Source of the DNA: [Eubacterium] saphenum
GTDB lineage: Bacteria; Bacillota; Clostridia; Lachnospirales; Anaerotignaceae
DNA: 64,000 bases
Assembly (NCBI GenBank): GCA_004557645.1
Contig: SFGI01000002.1
Location: 72,768 to 136,767, forward strand
Direction: 5' to 3'
In this document: positions 18,533-26,215 of the stretch, piece after piece
Layout: every line of letters begins with the position of its first letter
Position numbering within the stretch: the first letter of the stretch is position 1
Position numbers and translations under genes: made by a program
Notes under the pieces: model-generated
What the model was told of the DNA's origin: nothing
Seen by the model: only the letters and a program-made list of their open reading frames with translations
The model's database searches: none

Positions 18533-19321
18533 TCACTGGGGAACCTTGCCGCCGCCGTGGTATTCCGCGTATTTCTTCCCCCGCACCTGCACAAATTCCA
18601 TTTCGGGATAGCGCAGTGCCGTCAGATATCCGCCATAAACACAGCCTTGGTCAATATCCACGGTGCGATTAATGATTTCCGGCTTTTCCACCACCGTATG
18701 CCCATAGACCACAAAGGGCTGCCCGTCATATTCCGCCGCCCAGTCCAGCCGTTCCGGCTTACCGTTTTCATCGAATCGTCCTGTGGTTTCCCCATAAAGG
18801 CAGACCGCACGGATCTTATTGGAAAATTTTCCAATGGATTCAGGACGCAGACCGCCATGGACGATGGCCAGCTGTTTTCTGTCCAACAGCAGATAGAAGC
18901 ACTGGCTTTCATAGCAGCGCATATAGCGGTTGCGAAAAACTGTGCGTTCTTCCTTGGGCAGCTTGTCCAGTTCCGCCACGGTGTTTTCCAAGCCATGGGA
19001 CAGGTGGACACGGTTGCCAAGGAAATACCGATACAGCTTGTTGCAATGGTTTCCATGGACCCAGAAGGCACCGCCATGGTTCACCTGATCGATCCAGAAA
19101 TTCAGGCAGGCCAGATTTTTGTGTCCTTTGTCCGCCACATCCCCCACAGAAATGAGCCTTCTGCCTTCGGGATGGACATAACAGCTGTCCTTTTTTTCAT
19201 AGCCCAGTTTTCGGATCAGCTCCATCAGCTCATCATAGCAGCCGTGGACATCCCCGACAATATCAAATTTATTTTCTCGAAATTCCAATATGCGGAAATT
19301 TCGTTCTCTGCGCTCCTTCAT
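18533..19321 (-). CDS. Metallophosphoesterase (calcineurin-like, PrpE/Ap4A-ase type)
   Basis: This 262-residue cytoplasmic phosphatase has the calcineurin-like metal motifs: DIVGDVHGCYDE (about residues 20-31), SVGDVADKG (about 57-65), WVHGNHCNK (about 86-94) and VVYGHTVVE in the C-terminal half. The family includes serine/threonine phosphatases and diadenosine tetraphosphatases; the GNHCNK variant in place of GNHE suggests a distinct substrate. GAAAGGAAG precedes the ATG. It is a single gene between the dgt block and the accessory region. Confidence 0.83.
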   Translation of the reverse strand: MKERRERNFRILEFRENKFDIVGDVHGCYDELMELIRKLGYEKKDSCYVHPEGRRLISVGDVADKGHKNLACLNFWIDQVNHGGAFWVHGNHCNKLYRYFLGNRVHLSHGLENTVAELDKLPKEERTVFRNRYMRCYESQCFYLLLDRKQLAIVHGGLRPESIGKFSNKIRAVCLYGETTGRFDENGKPERLDWAAEYDGQPFVVYGHTVVEKPEIINRTVDIDQGCVYGGYLTALRYPEMEFVQVRGKKYAEYHGGGKVPQ

Positions 19322-19466
19322 GTACAGCTTCCTTTCAGGAGTTTTTTCTATTTTCAGAATTTCCTACTATAATGATACCACAAAAAAGTGTTTATTTATA
19401 GGAGAAAACATAAAAAACTTTTGGAAGCATATATATTATAAGGAAAGAAAACCCACGGAGGTTCCC

Positions 19467-19817
19467 ATGTATTCCAACAAAAATATCCCGGCACCTTTCA
19501 ATCAGCCTCAGCACACCAACTGCCGAAAAGAAACCCCGGCAAGCCAACTGCCCACACCTTCACCATCAAAAAACAACGCGGAAAGGCTTGGAACAAAAGG
19601 TTTTCCAGATAGAATCCGCAGGCAAAATTCATTTTCGCCGAGAAGAACAGTTGTGCATGGCGAAGAAAACGCCACCGCCGTTAGGCGGCTTGCCGAAGGC
19701 AAGTGCTTTGACAAGGTTTCAAGGCTGTCCAGCCGCCGGAACTTGTCTGTTTTTCCCGCTATTTTGCTTGTCAAAATCCTGATTTTGACAAAAGGGGAGA
19801 AAAAATCTCCCCCTTAA
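19467..19817 (+). CDS. Possible small protein gene whose 3' part is repeat-derived
   Basis: CGGAGG sits six bases before an ATG, and the first 36 residues (Pro/Asn/Gln-rich, MYSNKNIPAPFNQPQHTN...) read like a real N-terminus. From about 19575 the frame runs through repeat copy B and ends in it, so the last 80 residues are probably not original. It may be a gene truncated by the arrival of the repeat, or no gene at all. No family recognised. Confidence 0.3.
   Translation: MYSNKNIPAPFNQPQHTNCRKETPASQLPTPSPSKNNAERLGTKGFPDRIRRQNSFSPRRTVVHGEENATAVRRLAEGKCFDKVSRLSSRRNLSVFPAILLVKILILTKGEKKSPP
19575..19797. repeat. Dispersed intergenic repeat, copy B
   Basis: This is the longer relative of copy A (4646-4804). 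It has the same order of blocks and the same terminal palindrome type (TTGTCAAAATC/GATTTTGACAA). Inside it has an extra stretch with strong hairpins, including CGCCGTTAGGCGGC-like and TTGCCGAAGGCAA sequences. It is bounded on the right by a GGGGAGA/TCTCCCC hairpin (19795-19815). Confidence 0.65.
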
Positions 19818-19851
19818 AGAGGGTGACGCATTGCGCCACCCTTTTGCACGG
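19814..19851 (-). terminator. Terminator of the two-gene hypothetical operon
   Basis: On the minus strand GGGTGGCGCA and TGCGTCACCC form a stem followed by TCTTT, immediately after the stop codon at 19852. Confidence 0.6.
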
Positions 19852-20109
19852 TCACAGTCCCAGCATTGCCATGATCTGTGCCAATTGTGCCTGTTCCTTT
19901 TTGGGCAGGCTTGCCGCCACTGCCGCCAGCAGGGCTTTCTGTTCTTCCGGGGGAAGCTGCCCGCCCTCTGATAATTTTTCGCCATATTCCAGGAAAATAT
20001 CCAATCGTTCCATGCCAGTTTTTCCCTTGCATTTTTCCGCTGCCTCCCGCATGAGCCGCAACCGTTCCTCTCCCAAAGCCTGCACTTCCGGGGTATCCCA
20101 TGTGTTCAT
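19852..20109 (-). CDS. Hypothetical small helical protein, 85 aa
   Basis: I do not recognise this protein. It has no signal peptide or membrane segment, is predicted almost wholly helical, and ends in a hydrophobic stretch (LAQIMAMLGL). Its ATG overlaps the stop codon of the upstream 152-aa gene by four bases, so the two are translationally coupled. The pair diverges from the split subtilisin-like gene, which suggests a shared locus. Confidence 0.72.
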   Translation of the reverse strand: MNTWDTPEVQALGEERLRLMREAAEKCKGKTGMERLDIFLEYGEKLSEGGQLPPEEQKALLAAVAASLPKKEQAQLAQIMAMLGL

Positions 20110-20564
20110 TTCAAGCCCTCCCGTTCCATGATCTCTTTCATATCCAGCATTCTCAATATGGTCTGCATCTGGTTTCTCTCCTCCGGCGGCAGATATTCCT
20201 GTACTGCCCGCAGCATTTTCCGCTGTCTGAGACGGGGCGGTTCCTCCTGCCGTTCTCTTGCCTCCAGCAGGCCCCCGTTCAATACTCTCTGCATTTCCAT
20301 CAGGCGAACCACAATATACAAATCCCGCTGATATTCCCGATTCAAAAAAGGAATGGCTGCGGTGATCATATTTTCATTTCGATTGCGGGCAAAGAGCTCC
20401 CCTTCCTCTTTTTTCTCCACAGGAGGGACGGGGGGTTGGGATGCTGCAGGCCCCATGAGCCGCTGTAGCCTTTGGACTCGCTGCATCATCTTCAGGGCAT
20501 CCTGCCCCTGCTCTCCCATCAATGCCGAAAGCATCTCCATTCCGTTTTTTTCTGCCACAGACAT
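20106..20564 (-). CDS. Hypothetical protein, 152 aa, coupled to the next gene
   Basis: This is an unrecognised cytoplasmic protein. The first 40 residues are helical with repeated QRL pairs (MMQRVQRLQRLMG), followed by a Pro-rich linker (residues about 41-52) and then a second helical domain with many Arg and Glu. A later segment (EYLPPEERNQMQTILRMLDM) resembles in style the GQLPPEEQKALLAAV segment of the downstream 85-aa protein, so the two may be distant paralogues. It is the first gene of the operon and lies 91 bases from the divergent protease gene. Confidence 0.75.
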   Translation of the reverse strand: MSVAEKNGMEMLSALMGEQGQDALKMMQRVQRLQRLMGPAASQPPVPPVEKKEEGELFARNRNENMITAAIPFLNREYQRDLYIVVRLMEMQRVLNGGLLEARERQEEPPRLRQRKMLRAVQEYLPPEERNQMQTILRMLDMKEIMEREGLK

Positions 20565-20655
20565 CCTCTCCTTTTTCTTCCTAAAATAAAGGTATGCCCC
20601 AAAGTCCCCAAAAATGCTTTTTTACATACTTTAGTAAAGAAAGGAGATGCTTGCC

Positions 20656-20859
20656 ATGTCGTTGATGAAACACCTTTTTTCTGCGGAGCTGTCTGCATCT
20701 GCAGGCAAACGGAGGCTCTCCATCGCATTTCTGGATACGGGGATCTCTCCCGTGGAGGATTTTATACTGCCGGAAAACCGTATCGTGGCTTTTCGGGATC
20801 TGATCAATGGGAAACGGGAGCCTTATGACGATAACGGTCACGGCACCCATGTCACGGGT
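20656..20859 (+). pseudogene. Subtilisin-like serine protease, N-terminal part (split gene)
   Basis: This is the 5' part of an S8 family protease. AAAGGAG lies nine bases before the ATG at 20656. The catalytic Asp27 is in AFLDTG and the catalytic His62 in NGHGTHVTG. The coding sequence stops making sense after the codons for THVTG, which coincide with the 15-bp repeat at 20845-20859. The frame then runs on, antisense to the TRAP genes, with no protease sequence. There is no signal peptide, so the whole protein would be cytoplasmic. The rest of the gene is at 27668-28360. Confidence 0.88.
20845..20859 (+). repeat. Left attachment core (attL), 15-bp direct repeat
   Basis: ACCCATGTCACGGGT is identical to 27668-27682 and encodes THVTG in the same frame in both places. 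The sequence is itself an imperfect palindrome (ACCC...GGGT). It marks the left junction of the inserted element. Confidence 0.88.
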
Positions 20860-20882
20860 GCAGAAAGCAATTTTTCGCAAAC

Positions 20883-20918
20883 GAAAAACCCCCGTCTGTT
20901 TCCAGACGAGGGTTTTCC
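20883..20918 (-). terminator. Terminator of the TRAP operon
   Basis: The stem AAACCCTCGTCTG/CAGACGGGGGTTT with a GAAA loop lies 53 bases after the 29-aa gene and only 24 bases inside the left attachment core. It can insulate the element from the host gene on both strands. Confidence 0.8.
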
Positions 20919-20970
20919 CGGAGTTCAATATGAGCTACATCTAATTGGGATAGATGAAGGTCATCGAGTT

Positions 20971-21060
20971 TCAACCGTAATAGTAGAACATACAAAGCGC
21001 TGTCATCAATATGATGCCGCAGTCCAGCATACTTTGTACAATTTTTTTCGAAATACTCAT
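20971..21060 (-). CDS. 29-aa membrane peptide downstream of dctM
   Basis: A strong AAGGAG lies eight bases before an ATG, 39 bases after dctM. The peptide (MSISKKIVQSMLDCG followed by IILMTALCMFYYYG) has a basic start and one hydrophobic helix, like many small membrane proteins that bind a transporter. It sits between dctM and the operon terminator and so would be made with the TRAP proteins. No family is recognised; chance remains possible because it is so short. Confidence 0.5.
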   Translation of the reverse strand: MSISKKIVQSMLDCGIILMTALCMFYYYG

Positions 21061-21099
21061 ATCAATCAACTCCTTGAGAAGCTTTTAACAATACTGTTC

Positions 21100-22389
21100 T
21101 TAGCCCATCAGGTTAGGCAGGAACATGGAAATTGCAGGAATATAGGTGATGCACAGCAGAGTGATGATCATCAGTGCCAAGAAGGGAATGATACCCTTGA
21201 TAACCGTATCCAGCGTGGTTTCGCCTACACGGGATGCAACGAACAGGTTTACGCCCAGTGGAGGTGTGATGAAGCCGATTGCCAGGTTAACTACCATGAT
21301 GATACCGAAGTGTGTAACATCTACGCCCATTGCTGTTACAACGGGGTACAGGATAGGAGCCAGGATCATGATCGCACACAGTGTTTCCATGAAGCAGCCA
21401 ACGATCAGCAGCAGGATGTTGATCAGCAGCAGGATAACGATCTTGCTATCTGTCAGAGCCAGCATAGCGGATGCAACTGTTGTAGGGATACGGCCCAGTG
21501 TCAGGACTTTGGAGAAGCCTGCAGCACAGCCGATAACGATCAGGATGGATGCTGTTGTTTCACAAGCATTCTTTGTGCACTGGAGCAGTTTTTTCAGATC
21601 CAGTTCTTTGTAGATGATGCAGCCAACAATCAAGCTGTAGATAACGGATACAGCCGCTGCTTCTGTTGGTGTGAAGATACCGCCGTAGATACCGCCCAGG
21701 ATGATAACGGGAGACAGGATCGCCCAGAAACCTTCTTTTGTTTCATGGAGCGCTCTCTTCATGCTGAATGGTTCGTCGTCACCTTTGTAGCCCATCTTCT
21801 TTGCATAGAAGTAGGAGTAAGCGATCAGTACCAGACCGATCAGCATACCAGGTACGAAACCAGCCAGGAACAGAGTAGATACGGAGCTGTTTGTTGTTAC
21901 AGCGTAGATAACCATAGGGATACTGGGAGGGATGATAACACCGATGGAACCAGCTGCTGCGATCAGAGCCAGTACGAATTTTTTATCATAGCCTTTTTCC
22001 AGCATTGTGGGGATAACCATACCACCTACAGCAGCAACTGTAGCGGGGCCGGAACCGGAGATCGCCGCGAAGAACATACATACAACGACTGTTACGATAG
22101 CCAGACCACCCTGGATTCTACCGAAGAATACATTGGCCAGATTCAGCAGTCTCTTGGAGATACCGCCGCCGCCCATCAGTTCACCGGCAAAGATGAAGAA
22201 GGGGATCGCCATTGTAGGGAAAGAGTCGCAGCCAGTTACCATGTTCTGTGCGATGAAGCCCAGTGTCAGCTGTTTTGTATAAAGGATATAGCCCAGAGAT
22301 GCAATACCCAGGGAGAAACCGATGGGAACTGTCAGCACCAGACATGCGATCAATGTAAGAAATACTACTGCAGCAATAGAACCTGTCAT
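21100..22389 (-). CDS. dctM: TRAP transporter large permease (DctM)
   Basis: This 429-residue protein is the 12-helix channel subunit of a tripartite ATP-independent periplasmic-type transporter, driven by an ion gradient. Family motifs include the SIAAVVFLTLIACLVLTVPIGFSLG start, the GGGISKRLLNLAN segment, and SGSGPATVAAVGGMVIPTM (about residues 112-130). The length is normal. The start overlaps the end of dctQ by four bases. The substrate is probably a carboxylate or sugar acid, as for the family in general. Confidence 0.93.
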   Translation of the reverse strand: MTGSIAAVVFLTLIACLVLTVPIGFSLGIASLGYILYTKQLTLGFIAQNMVTGCDSFPTMAIPFFIFAGELMGGGGISKRLLNLANVFFGRIQGGLAIVTVVVCMFFAAISGSGPATVAAVGGMVIPTMLEKGYDKKFVLALIAAAGSIGVIIPPSIPMVIYAVTTNSSVSTLFLAGFVPGMLIGLVLIAYSYFYAKKMGYKGDDEPFSMKRALHETKEGFWAILSPVIILGGIYGGIFTPTEAAAVSVIYSLIVGCIIYKELDLKKLLQCTKNACETTASILIVIGCAAGFSKVLTLGRIPTTVASAMLALTDSKIVILLLINILLLIVGCFMETLCAIMILAPILYPVVTAMGVDVTHFGIIMVVNLAIGFITPPLGVNLFVASRVGETTLDTVIKGIIPFLALMIITLLCITYIPAISMFLPNLMG

Positions 22390-22874
22390 GCTTCAGCCAC
22401 CTCCTCGTGATTTTTCAATGCTTTTACGCGTCTAAAGATACACTGGATCTGACGGATCGCTGTCAGCGCCATACCGATCATGGGAGCAGCATATACGAAC
22501 TGCATGGGGATACGCATAGCGGGAGACATCTGACCGGACCAAGCGATCTTGTTGAATACTGTTACGCCTGTTACAGCGATGAAGATGGAGAAGCCCAGAA
22601 CGATCAGTTCACTGAGGATCTCAATATAAGGACGTGCCTTTTTGGGATACAGATTGATGGCAGCGTCGATACGGATATGTTTTTCTCTTCTTGCTGTGTA
22701 GCTGACAGAGAAGTAAACCAGCCATACGAACATATATCTTGCCAGTTCTTCAGACCATGTCAGGGAGTTCTGGAATGCGTAACGCATAACTACCTGAATG
22801 AAAATGATGATACTCATTGCAAAAATCAGTGGAATCATGAAAAATTCTTCCAAATGATCCATAAACCATTTCAT
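22386..22874 (-). CDS. dctQ: TRAP transporter small permease (DctQ)
   Basis: This 162-residue protein has four membrane helices and the family features IFIQVVMRYAFQNSLTWSEELARYMFVWLVYF (about residues 25-56) with the acidic SWSEE-type motif. It pairs with DctM to form the membrane complex. It is 21 bases downstream of dctP and overlaps dctM by four bases (ATGA). Confidence 0.92.
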   Translation of the reverse strand: MKWFMDHLEEFFMIPLIFAMSIIIFIQVVMRYAFQNSLTWSEELARYMFVWLVYFSVSYTARREKHIRIDAAINLYPKKARPYIEILSELIVLGFSIFIAVTGVTVFNKIAWSGQMSPAMRIPMQFVYAAPMIGMALTAIRQIQCIFRRVKALKNHEEVAEA

Positions 22875-22895
22875 AGTTTTTCCGCCCCTTTCCTA

Positions 22896-24017
22896 TTAAC
22901 CTTCAGCAGGGAATTTTGCCTTTGCTTTTTCCACTTCGCTGTACAGCAGGTCTACAACAGAAGGATCTGTTACTTTCTGATAAGCCATATCCTTCAGACC
23001 TTCACAAGCTGCCACCATTTCTGCTCTTGCTTCGGGGGACAGATCGCTGTATTCCATGGAACCGCAATTTTTGATGTTTTCGATAGCAACTGCTTCATAT
23101 TCGGAACATCTTTCACGTTCGTAAGCAACAGCTTCGTCGGAAACTTTCAGAACGATTTCCTGCTGTTCGGGTGTCAGACCATCGAATTTTTCCTTACTCA
23201 TCAGGATCAGGTAAGGAGAATAGATGTGTTTTGTATATGTATAGTGGCTCTGTACTTCATAGAATTTTGTCTGCCATGTCAGTTCGGCACCGTTATCCTG
23301 TGCGTCTACTGTTTTCTGCTGCAGTGCTGTAAACAGTTCAGTGAAGGCCATGGGTGTGGGGTTCGCACCGTAGTTTTTCCACTGCTGCAGCTGCAGTTCG
23401 TTTTCCATGATACGGATCTTGATACCCTGCAGGTCGGACATGGAGTTGATGGGTTTGTTGGTGGACAGAGTACGGAAGGAGTTTTCCTGCCACTGCAACA
23501 GTTTAAAGCCGGAATCTTCCAGGCCTGCAGCCAGTCTGTCGCCCAGAGGGCCATCCAGAACTTCATATACCTGCTGTTTGTTATCGAACAGCCAAGGGAT
23601 ATCCAGACAGAAGATATCATTTTCGAAGGAAGCTACTGTTGCGTTTGTTGCCAGTACGATGTCGTAGTTACCAAACTGGCAGCCTTCCAGCAGTTCACGT
23701 TCAGAACCAAGTACGTTGTCGGTGTAAATATCGCAGCTCAGTGTGCCGCCAGATTCCTGTTCCAGACGCATTTTGAAGAATTTTGCAGCGTCGATTGTCG
23801 CAGGAGCGTTACCCAATGCGTAGATGAAACGATAGCAGTCATCTGTCAGTTCTACGCCGGAATCAAAGTTTACAGGTTCTACTTTCTTTTCTACAAAACC
23901 TGTATTTGTTGCTGTTGTGTTTTCGCCTGTTGCAGCATCTTCAGAACCGCCGCAGCCAGCCAGACCAAACACTGTAACTGCCGCCAACATGGCAGCAAGA
24001 CCTCTTTTCAAGATCAT
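22896..24017 (-). CDS. dctP: TRAP transporter solute-binding lipoprotein (DctP)
   Basis: This 373-residue extracytoplasmic protein has a lipoprotein signal peptide with FGLAGCGG (lipid-bearing Cys at about residue 22), followed by a Thr-rich linker and a DctP fold. In the binding domain, LQGIKIRIMENELQLQ holds the Arg (about residue 200) that pairs with the substrate carboxylate in the family, and NGAELTW lies in the region of the second binding loop. It is the first gene of the operon, with a strong promoter about 200 bases upstream and a GntR-type site in the leader. Confidence 0.93.
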   Translation of the reverse strand: MILKRGLAAMLAAVTVFGLAGCGGSEDAATGENTTATNTGFVEKKVEPVNFDSGVELTDDCYRFIYALGNAPATIDAAKFFKMRLEQESGGTLSCDIYTDNVLGSERELLEGCQFGNYDIVLATNATVASFENDIFCLDIPWLFDNKQQVYEVLDGPLGDRLAAGLEDSGFKLLQWQENSFRTLSTNKPINSMSDLQGIKIRIMENELQLQQWKNYGANPTPMAFTELFTALQQKTVDAQDNGAELTWQTKFYEVQSHYTYTKHIYSPYLILMSKEKFDGLTPEQQEIVLKVSDEAVAYERERCSEYEAVAIENIKNCGSMEYSDLSPEARAEMVAACEGLKDMAYQKVTDPSVVDLLYSEVEKAKAKFPAEG

Positions 24018-24139
24018 ACAATTCCCTCCTCAATATTGAACTTATTCGCCCGGTTGTGTTGCCTCTCTCATTCCGTCTCCCTTTCCTTTGGACCAATGGA
24101 AAACGGAAGGTTTCTTTTGTATTGTTGCTTTGTTTTTTC

Positions 24140-24154
24140 TTTTGTAATACAAAA
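24140..24154. promoter_or_regulatory. Candidate GntR operator in the dctP leader
   Basis: TTTTGTAATACAAAA has perfect 7-bp arms around a single central base and fits the T-N-G-T..A-C-N-A pattern of GntR/FadR operators. It lies about 60 bases downstream of the dctP transcription start, where a bound repressor would block elongation. The neighbouring GntR protein is the natural candidate. Confidence 0.5.
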
Positions 24155-24220
24155 TCTACTTAACAAAACTTCTTTTTTCGCGAAAAAAACTTTTTTAAGA
24201 CTTAAAACATCTTTTTTTGC

Positions 24221-24249
24221 ATTATAATACTCTATTTTCCCACTGTCAA
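24221..24249 (-). promoter_or_regulatory. Strong sigma-70 promoter of the TRAP operon
   Basis: On the minus strand TTGACA (24244-24249) and TATAAT (24221-24226) are exactly 17 bases apart, a full consensus match. The resulting leader is about 200 bases long. Confidence 0.85.
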
Positions 24250-24491
24250 TAAACAATAAATCCAAAAAGAAGTTGTTTTTTCGTCTAAATTAAGCTCTTT
24301 TTTGGTAAAAATATCTAATTTTAGACCAATTACATCTTTCTCATGTCTTTCGCAAGACAACTTTTGTCCCACATGCAACTTCCATTTTGCAGTTTTACAG
24401 TTATTTTTGATAGAAAATAAAGTTTTAAAACCATTTATAAGTCCCTTCTATGTCTCAAATCAAAAAAAAGATGTTGTTTTTGAAAAATCAA
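24250..24491. other. AT-rich divergent intergenic region
   Basis: The space between the dctP and gntR promoters is rich in A and T tracts, with short T-rich direct repeats. I see no gene in it and no clear second operator. Confidence 0.5.
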
Positions 24492-24520
24492 TAGACTTTT
24501 TTAAAACTAAGGTGTATAAT
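24492..24520 (+). promoter_or_regulatory. Promoter of the GntR regulator gene
   Basis: TAGACT (24492-24497) and TATAAT (24515-24520) are 17 bases apart. The start codon is about 70 bases downstream. Confidence 0.65.
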
Positions 24521-24593
24521 ATAAAATATAAAAATGTGTTTTTAGGAACCTGCCTTTCAGGGAATAGGAGAATTTGAAAGAAGGTGCAGTATT

Positions 24594-25307
24594 TTGAAGG
24601 GAACTGATCACAGTGACGAGTTGGCAGGGAAAAAGCTCACACTGACAGACAAAATCTATCAGGATATCAAGGATGACATCTCATCCAAGGCATTCCAACC
24701 CGGGGAAAAATTAAATATCAAAGAACTTGCCAGAAAATATCAGGTTAGCGACACACCTGTAAAACAAGCCTTACAGCGGCTGGCAGAAGAAAAACTGGTA
24801 GTCAATACACCCAATAAGGGTATGAGTGTTAGGGCGTTGACACCTCATGAACTGCAGGATATTTTCGATATGCGACTGATGATGGATACCTTTTTCATAA
24901 AGGATATCGTGACAACGCTGAACTATAATCAGGCTCTGCGCCAACAGCTGGTCGACTGTCTGGAAGCGCAGCGCAAATTCGTTGAAACCGATGATTCCAA
25001 TCACAAACCAGACGAATTCTTTGAACTGGATATGGATTTCCATACATTGTATCTGGCGGCTTCCGGCAACCAGAAAGCCGTAGATGTTTTCAGAGATCTG
25101 CAGCCCTTTACCTATGCTTCCGGTACATATGTAAGTCAGCCTCATTACAGAGACTGCGAATGTGTGGATGAACATCAGGCTATCCTGGATGCAGCACTGG
25201 CATCCGATCTGGATGCATTGGTAACAGCAGTGACGACCCATCTGAACAATTCCAGAAAAGCATTGCAGCTGATCTTCAAAGTAAATCAGATGGTTTACCA
25301 CGAATAA
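24594..25307 (+). CDS. GntR family regulator with FCD domain
   Basis: This 237-residue protein has an N-terminal winged helix (LTDKIYQDIKDDI..., with ELARKYQVSDTPVKQALQRL as the recognition part, residues about 40-65) and a C-terminal helical FCD ligand domain, where Asp, His and two later His residues (HTLYLAASG, HQAILDA, VTTHLNNSR) would bind a metal and a small carboxylate. Such regulators usually control neighbouring uptake or catabolic genes, so it very likely controls dctPQM. The start is TTG at 24594 with AAGAAGGTG upstream; I see no better ATG. Confidence 0.88.
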   Translation: MKGTDHSDELAGKKLTLTDKIYQDIKDDISSKAFQPGEKLNIKELARKYQVSDTPVKQALQRLAEEKLVVNTPNKGMSVRALTPHELQDIFDMRLMMDTFFIKDIVTTLNYNQALRQQLVDCLEAQRKFVETDDSNHKPDEFFELDMDFHTLYLAASGNQKAVDVFRDLQPFTYASGTYVSQPHYRDCECVDEHQAILDAALASDLDALVTAVTTHLNNSRKALQLIFKVNQMVYHE

Positions 25308-25336
25308 AAAAGAGTCCATTTGGGCTCTTTTTTTGT
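25306..25336 (+). terminator. Terminator of the GntR gene
   Basis: The stem AGAGTCCA/TGGGCTCT is followed by seven T directly after the stop codon. Confidence 0.8.
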
Positions 25337-25339
25337 GGA

Positions 25340-25530
25340 AGAGAAAACCATATATTCGTAAGGCTTCGCCTTACTCATATACTTGCTCCGCAAGCCTACG
25401 AAAACAAAAAACCTATTCCAATTGAAACGAAAACCATATATTCGTAAGGCTTTGCCTTACTCATAACGAAAACCATATATTCGTAAGGCTTTGCCTTACT
25501 CATATACTTGCTCCGCAAGCCTACGAAAAC
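25340..25530. repeat. Cluster of three imperfect palindromic repeats
   Basis: The unit begins GAAAACCATATATTCGTAAG, continues with GCTTYGCCTTACTCATATAC and ends TTGCTCCGCAAGCCTACGAA. A full copy (about 25342-25405), a short copy lacking the second half (about 25428-25465) and another full copy (about 25466-25530) follow each other. Each unit contains the hairpins GTAAGGC/GCCTTAC and CTTGC/GCAAG. It lies within the mobile element. Confidence 0.75.
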
Positions 25531-25532
25531 AA

Positions 25533-25573
25533 CAAAAGCCATTCCAAACCGTAAACGGTTGGAATGGCTTTTG
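25533..25573 (-). terminator. Bidirectional terminator of the lipoprotein gene
   Basis: CAAAAGCCATTCCAA and TTGGAATGGCTTTTG form a perfect 15-bp stem around CCGTAAACGG-type loop sequence, flanked by T-rich DNA on both strands. Confidence 0.85.
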
Positions 25574-25597
25574 TTTGTTTTCTATGGTTTTCTACGC

Positions 25598-26197
25598 TTA
25601 GATTACGTACAACAACATTGTCTGATGGGCTTCCATAGACATTTCGATCCAATAGGTGCGGAAAGTATCTTCGTCCATTTCGGGCTCATTTGTCAGCACG
25701 CAGATATCATAGGCTGTGCTGCCTTCCTGCAGAGAGAAATCATCGAAAGTCTTCAGGACTTCAAAGCTTCTAGTATTATAGTAGTCTCTTTCCTCTTCTT
25801 CGATTTCTTCAAAGCCGCCTCTGGTTTCATCTGTTGCCAGCAGATAGCCTGTTTCCGCGCTATAGTACAGATAATCCAGTACTGCCCCATCCATTTGTGT
25901 ATACTGGCACAGCACAACAGAAGCTTCTTCCCCGTTTTCAGATGCTGTGAGGAATGCATCCCATGCTTCCTGACCGCCTGCCACTGCACCATCTTTGATG
26001 GTGAAGAAGCCTTCTGCTACTGCATTTTCCACAGGAATTTCTGCAGGCAGTTCCTTCAGATAAGCCAGCATTTCCTCTTCCTTCGCAGATGCAGCCGTTT
26101 CCTGTGTGTCTTTCGCAGGTTCTTCTGTACCGCCGCAGCCGGCAACGCCAAACACCATCATGGCAGCAAAAAGCACTGCTAACATTTTCTTTTTCAT
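25598..26197 (-). CDS. Hypothetical secreted lipoprotein, 199 aa
   Basis: The lipoprotein signal peptide ends in FGVAGCGG (lipid-bearing Cys at about residue 21), followed by a Thr/Glu-rich linker and an acidic globular domain with many Glu, Asp and Tyr residues. The signal peptide closely resembles that of DctP. I do not recognise the mature domain. It has AAGGAGG upstream and lies 18 bases after the recombinase, so the two may be co-transcribed. It belongs to the mobile element. Confidence 0.8.
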   Translation of the reverse strand: MKKKMLAVLFAAMMVFGVAGCGGTEEPAKDTQETAASAKEEEMLAYLKELPAEIPVENAVAEGFFTIKDGAVAGGQEAWDAFLTASENGEEASVVLCQYTQMDGAVLDYLYYSAETGYLLATDETRGGFEEIEEEERDYYNTRSFEVLKTFDDFSLQEGSTAYDICVLTNEPEMDEDTFRTYWIEMSMEAHQTMLLYVI

Positions 26198-26215
26198 CTT
26201 TTTTCCTCCTTAAAA

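Noticed and set aside
20625..20633. CATACTTTA as a sigma-K -10 box before the protease gene
   Set aside because: There is no matching -35 element at the right distance, and transcription would start at the ribosome site itself. A sporulation promoter would have strengthened the skin-like idea, but this one does not hold.
20860..22410. Long open frame continuing the protease N-terminus across the TRAP genes on the plus strand
   Set aside because: It is antisense to dctM and dctQ, is rich in Cys, Gln, His and Asp as mirror frames of membrane genes are, and has no protease sequence after the repeat.
25340..25530. Possible CRISPR array
   Set aside because: There are only three imperfect units, one lacks half the sequence, and there are no equal-length unique spacers or cas genes.
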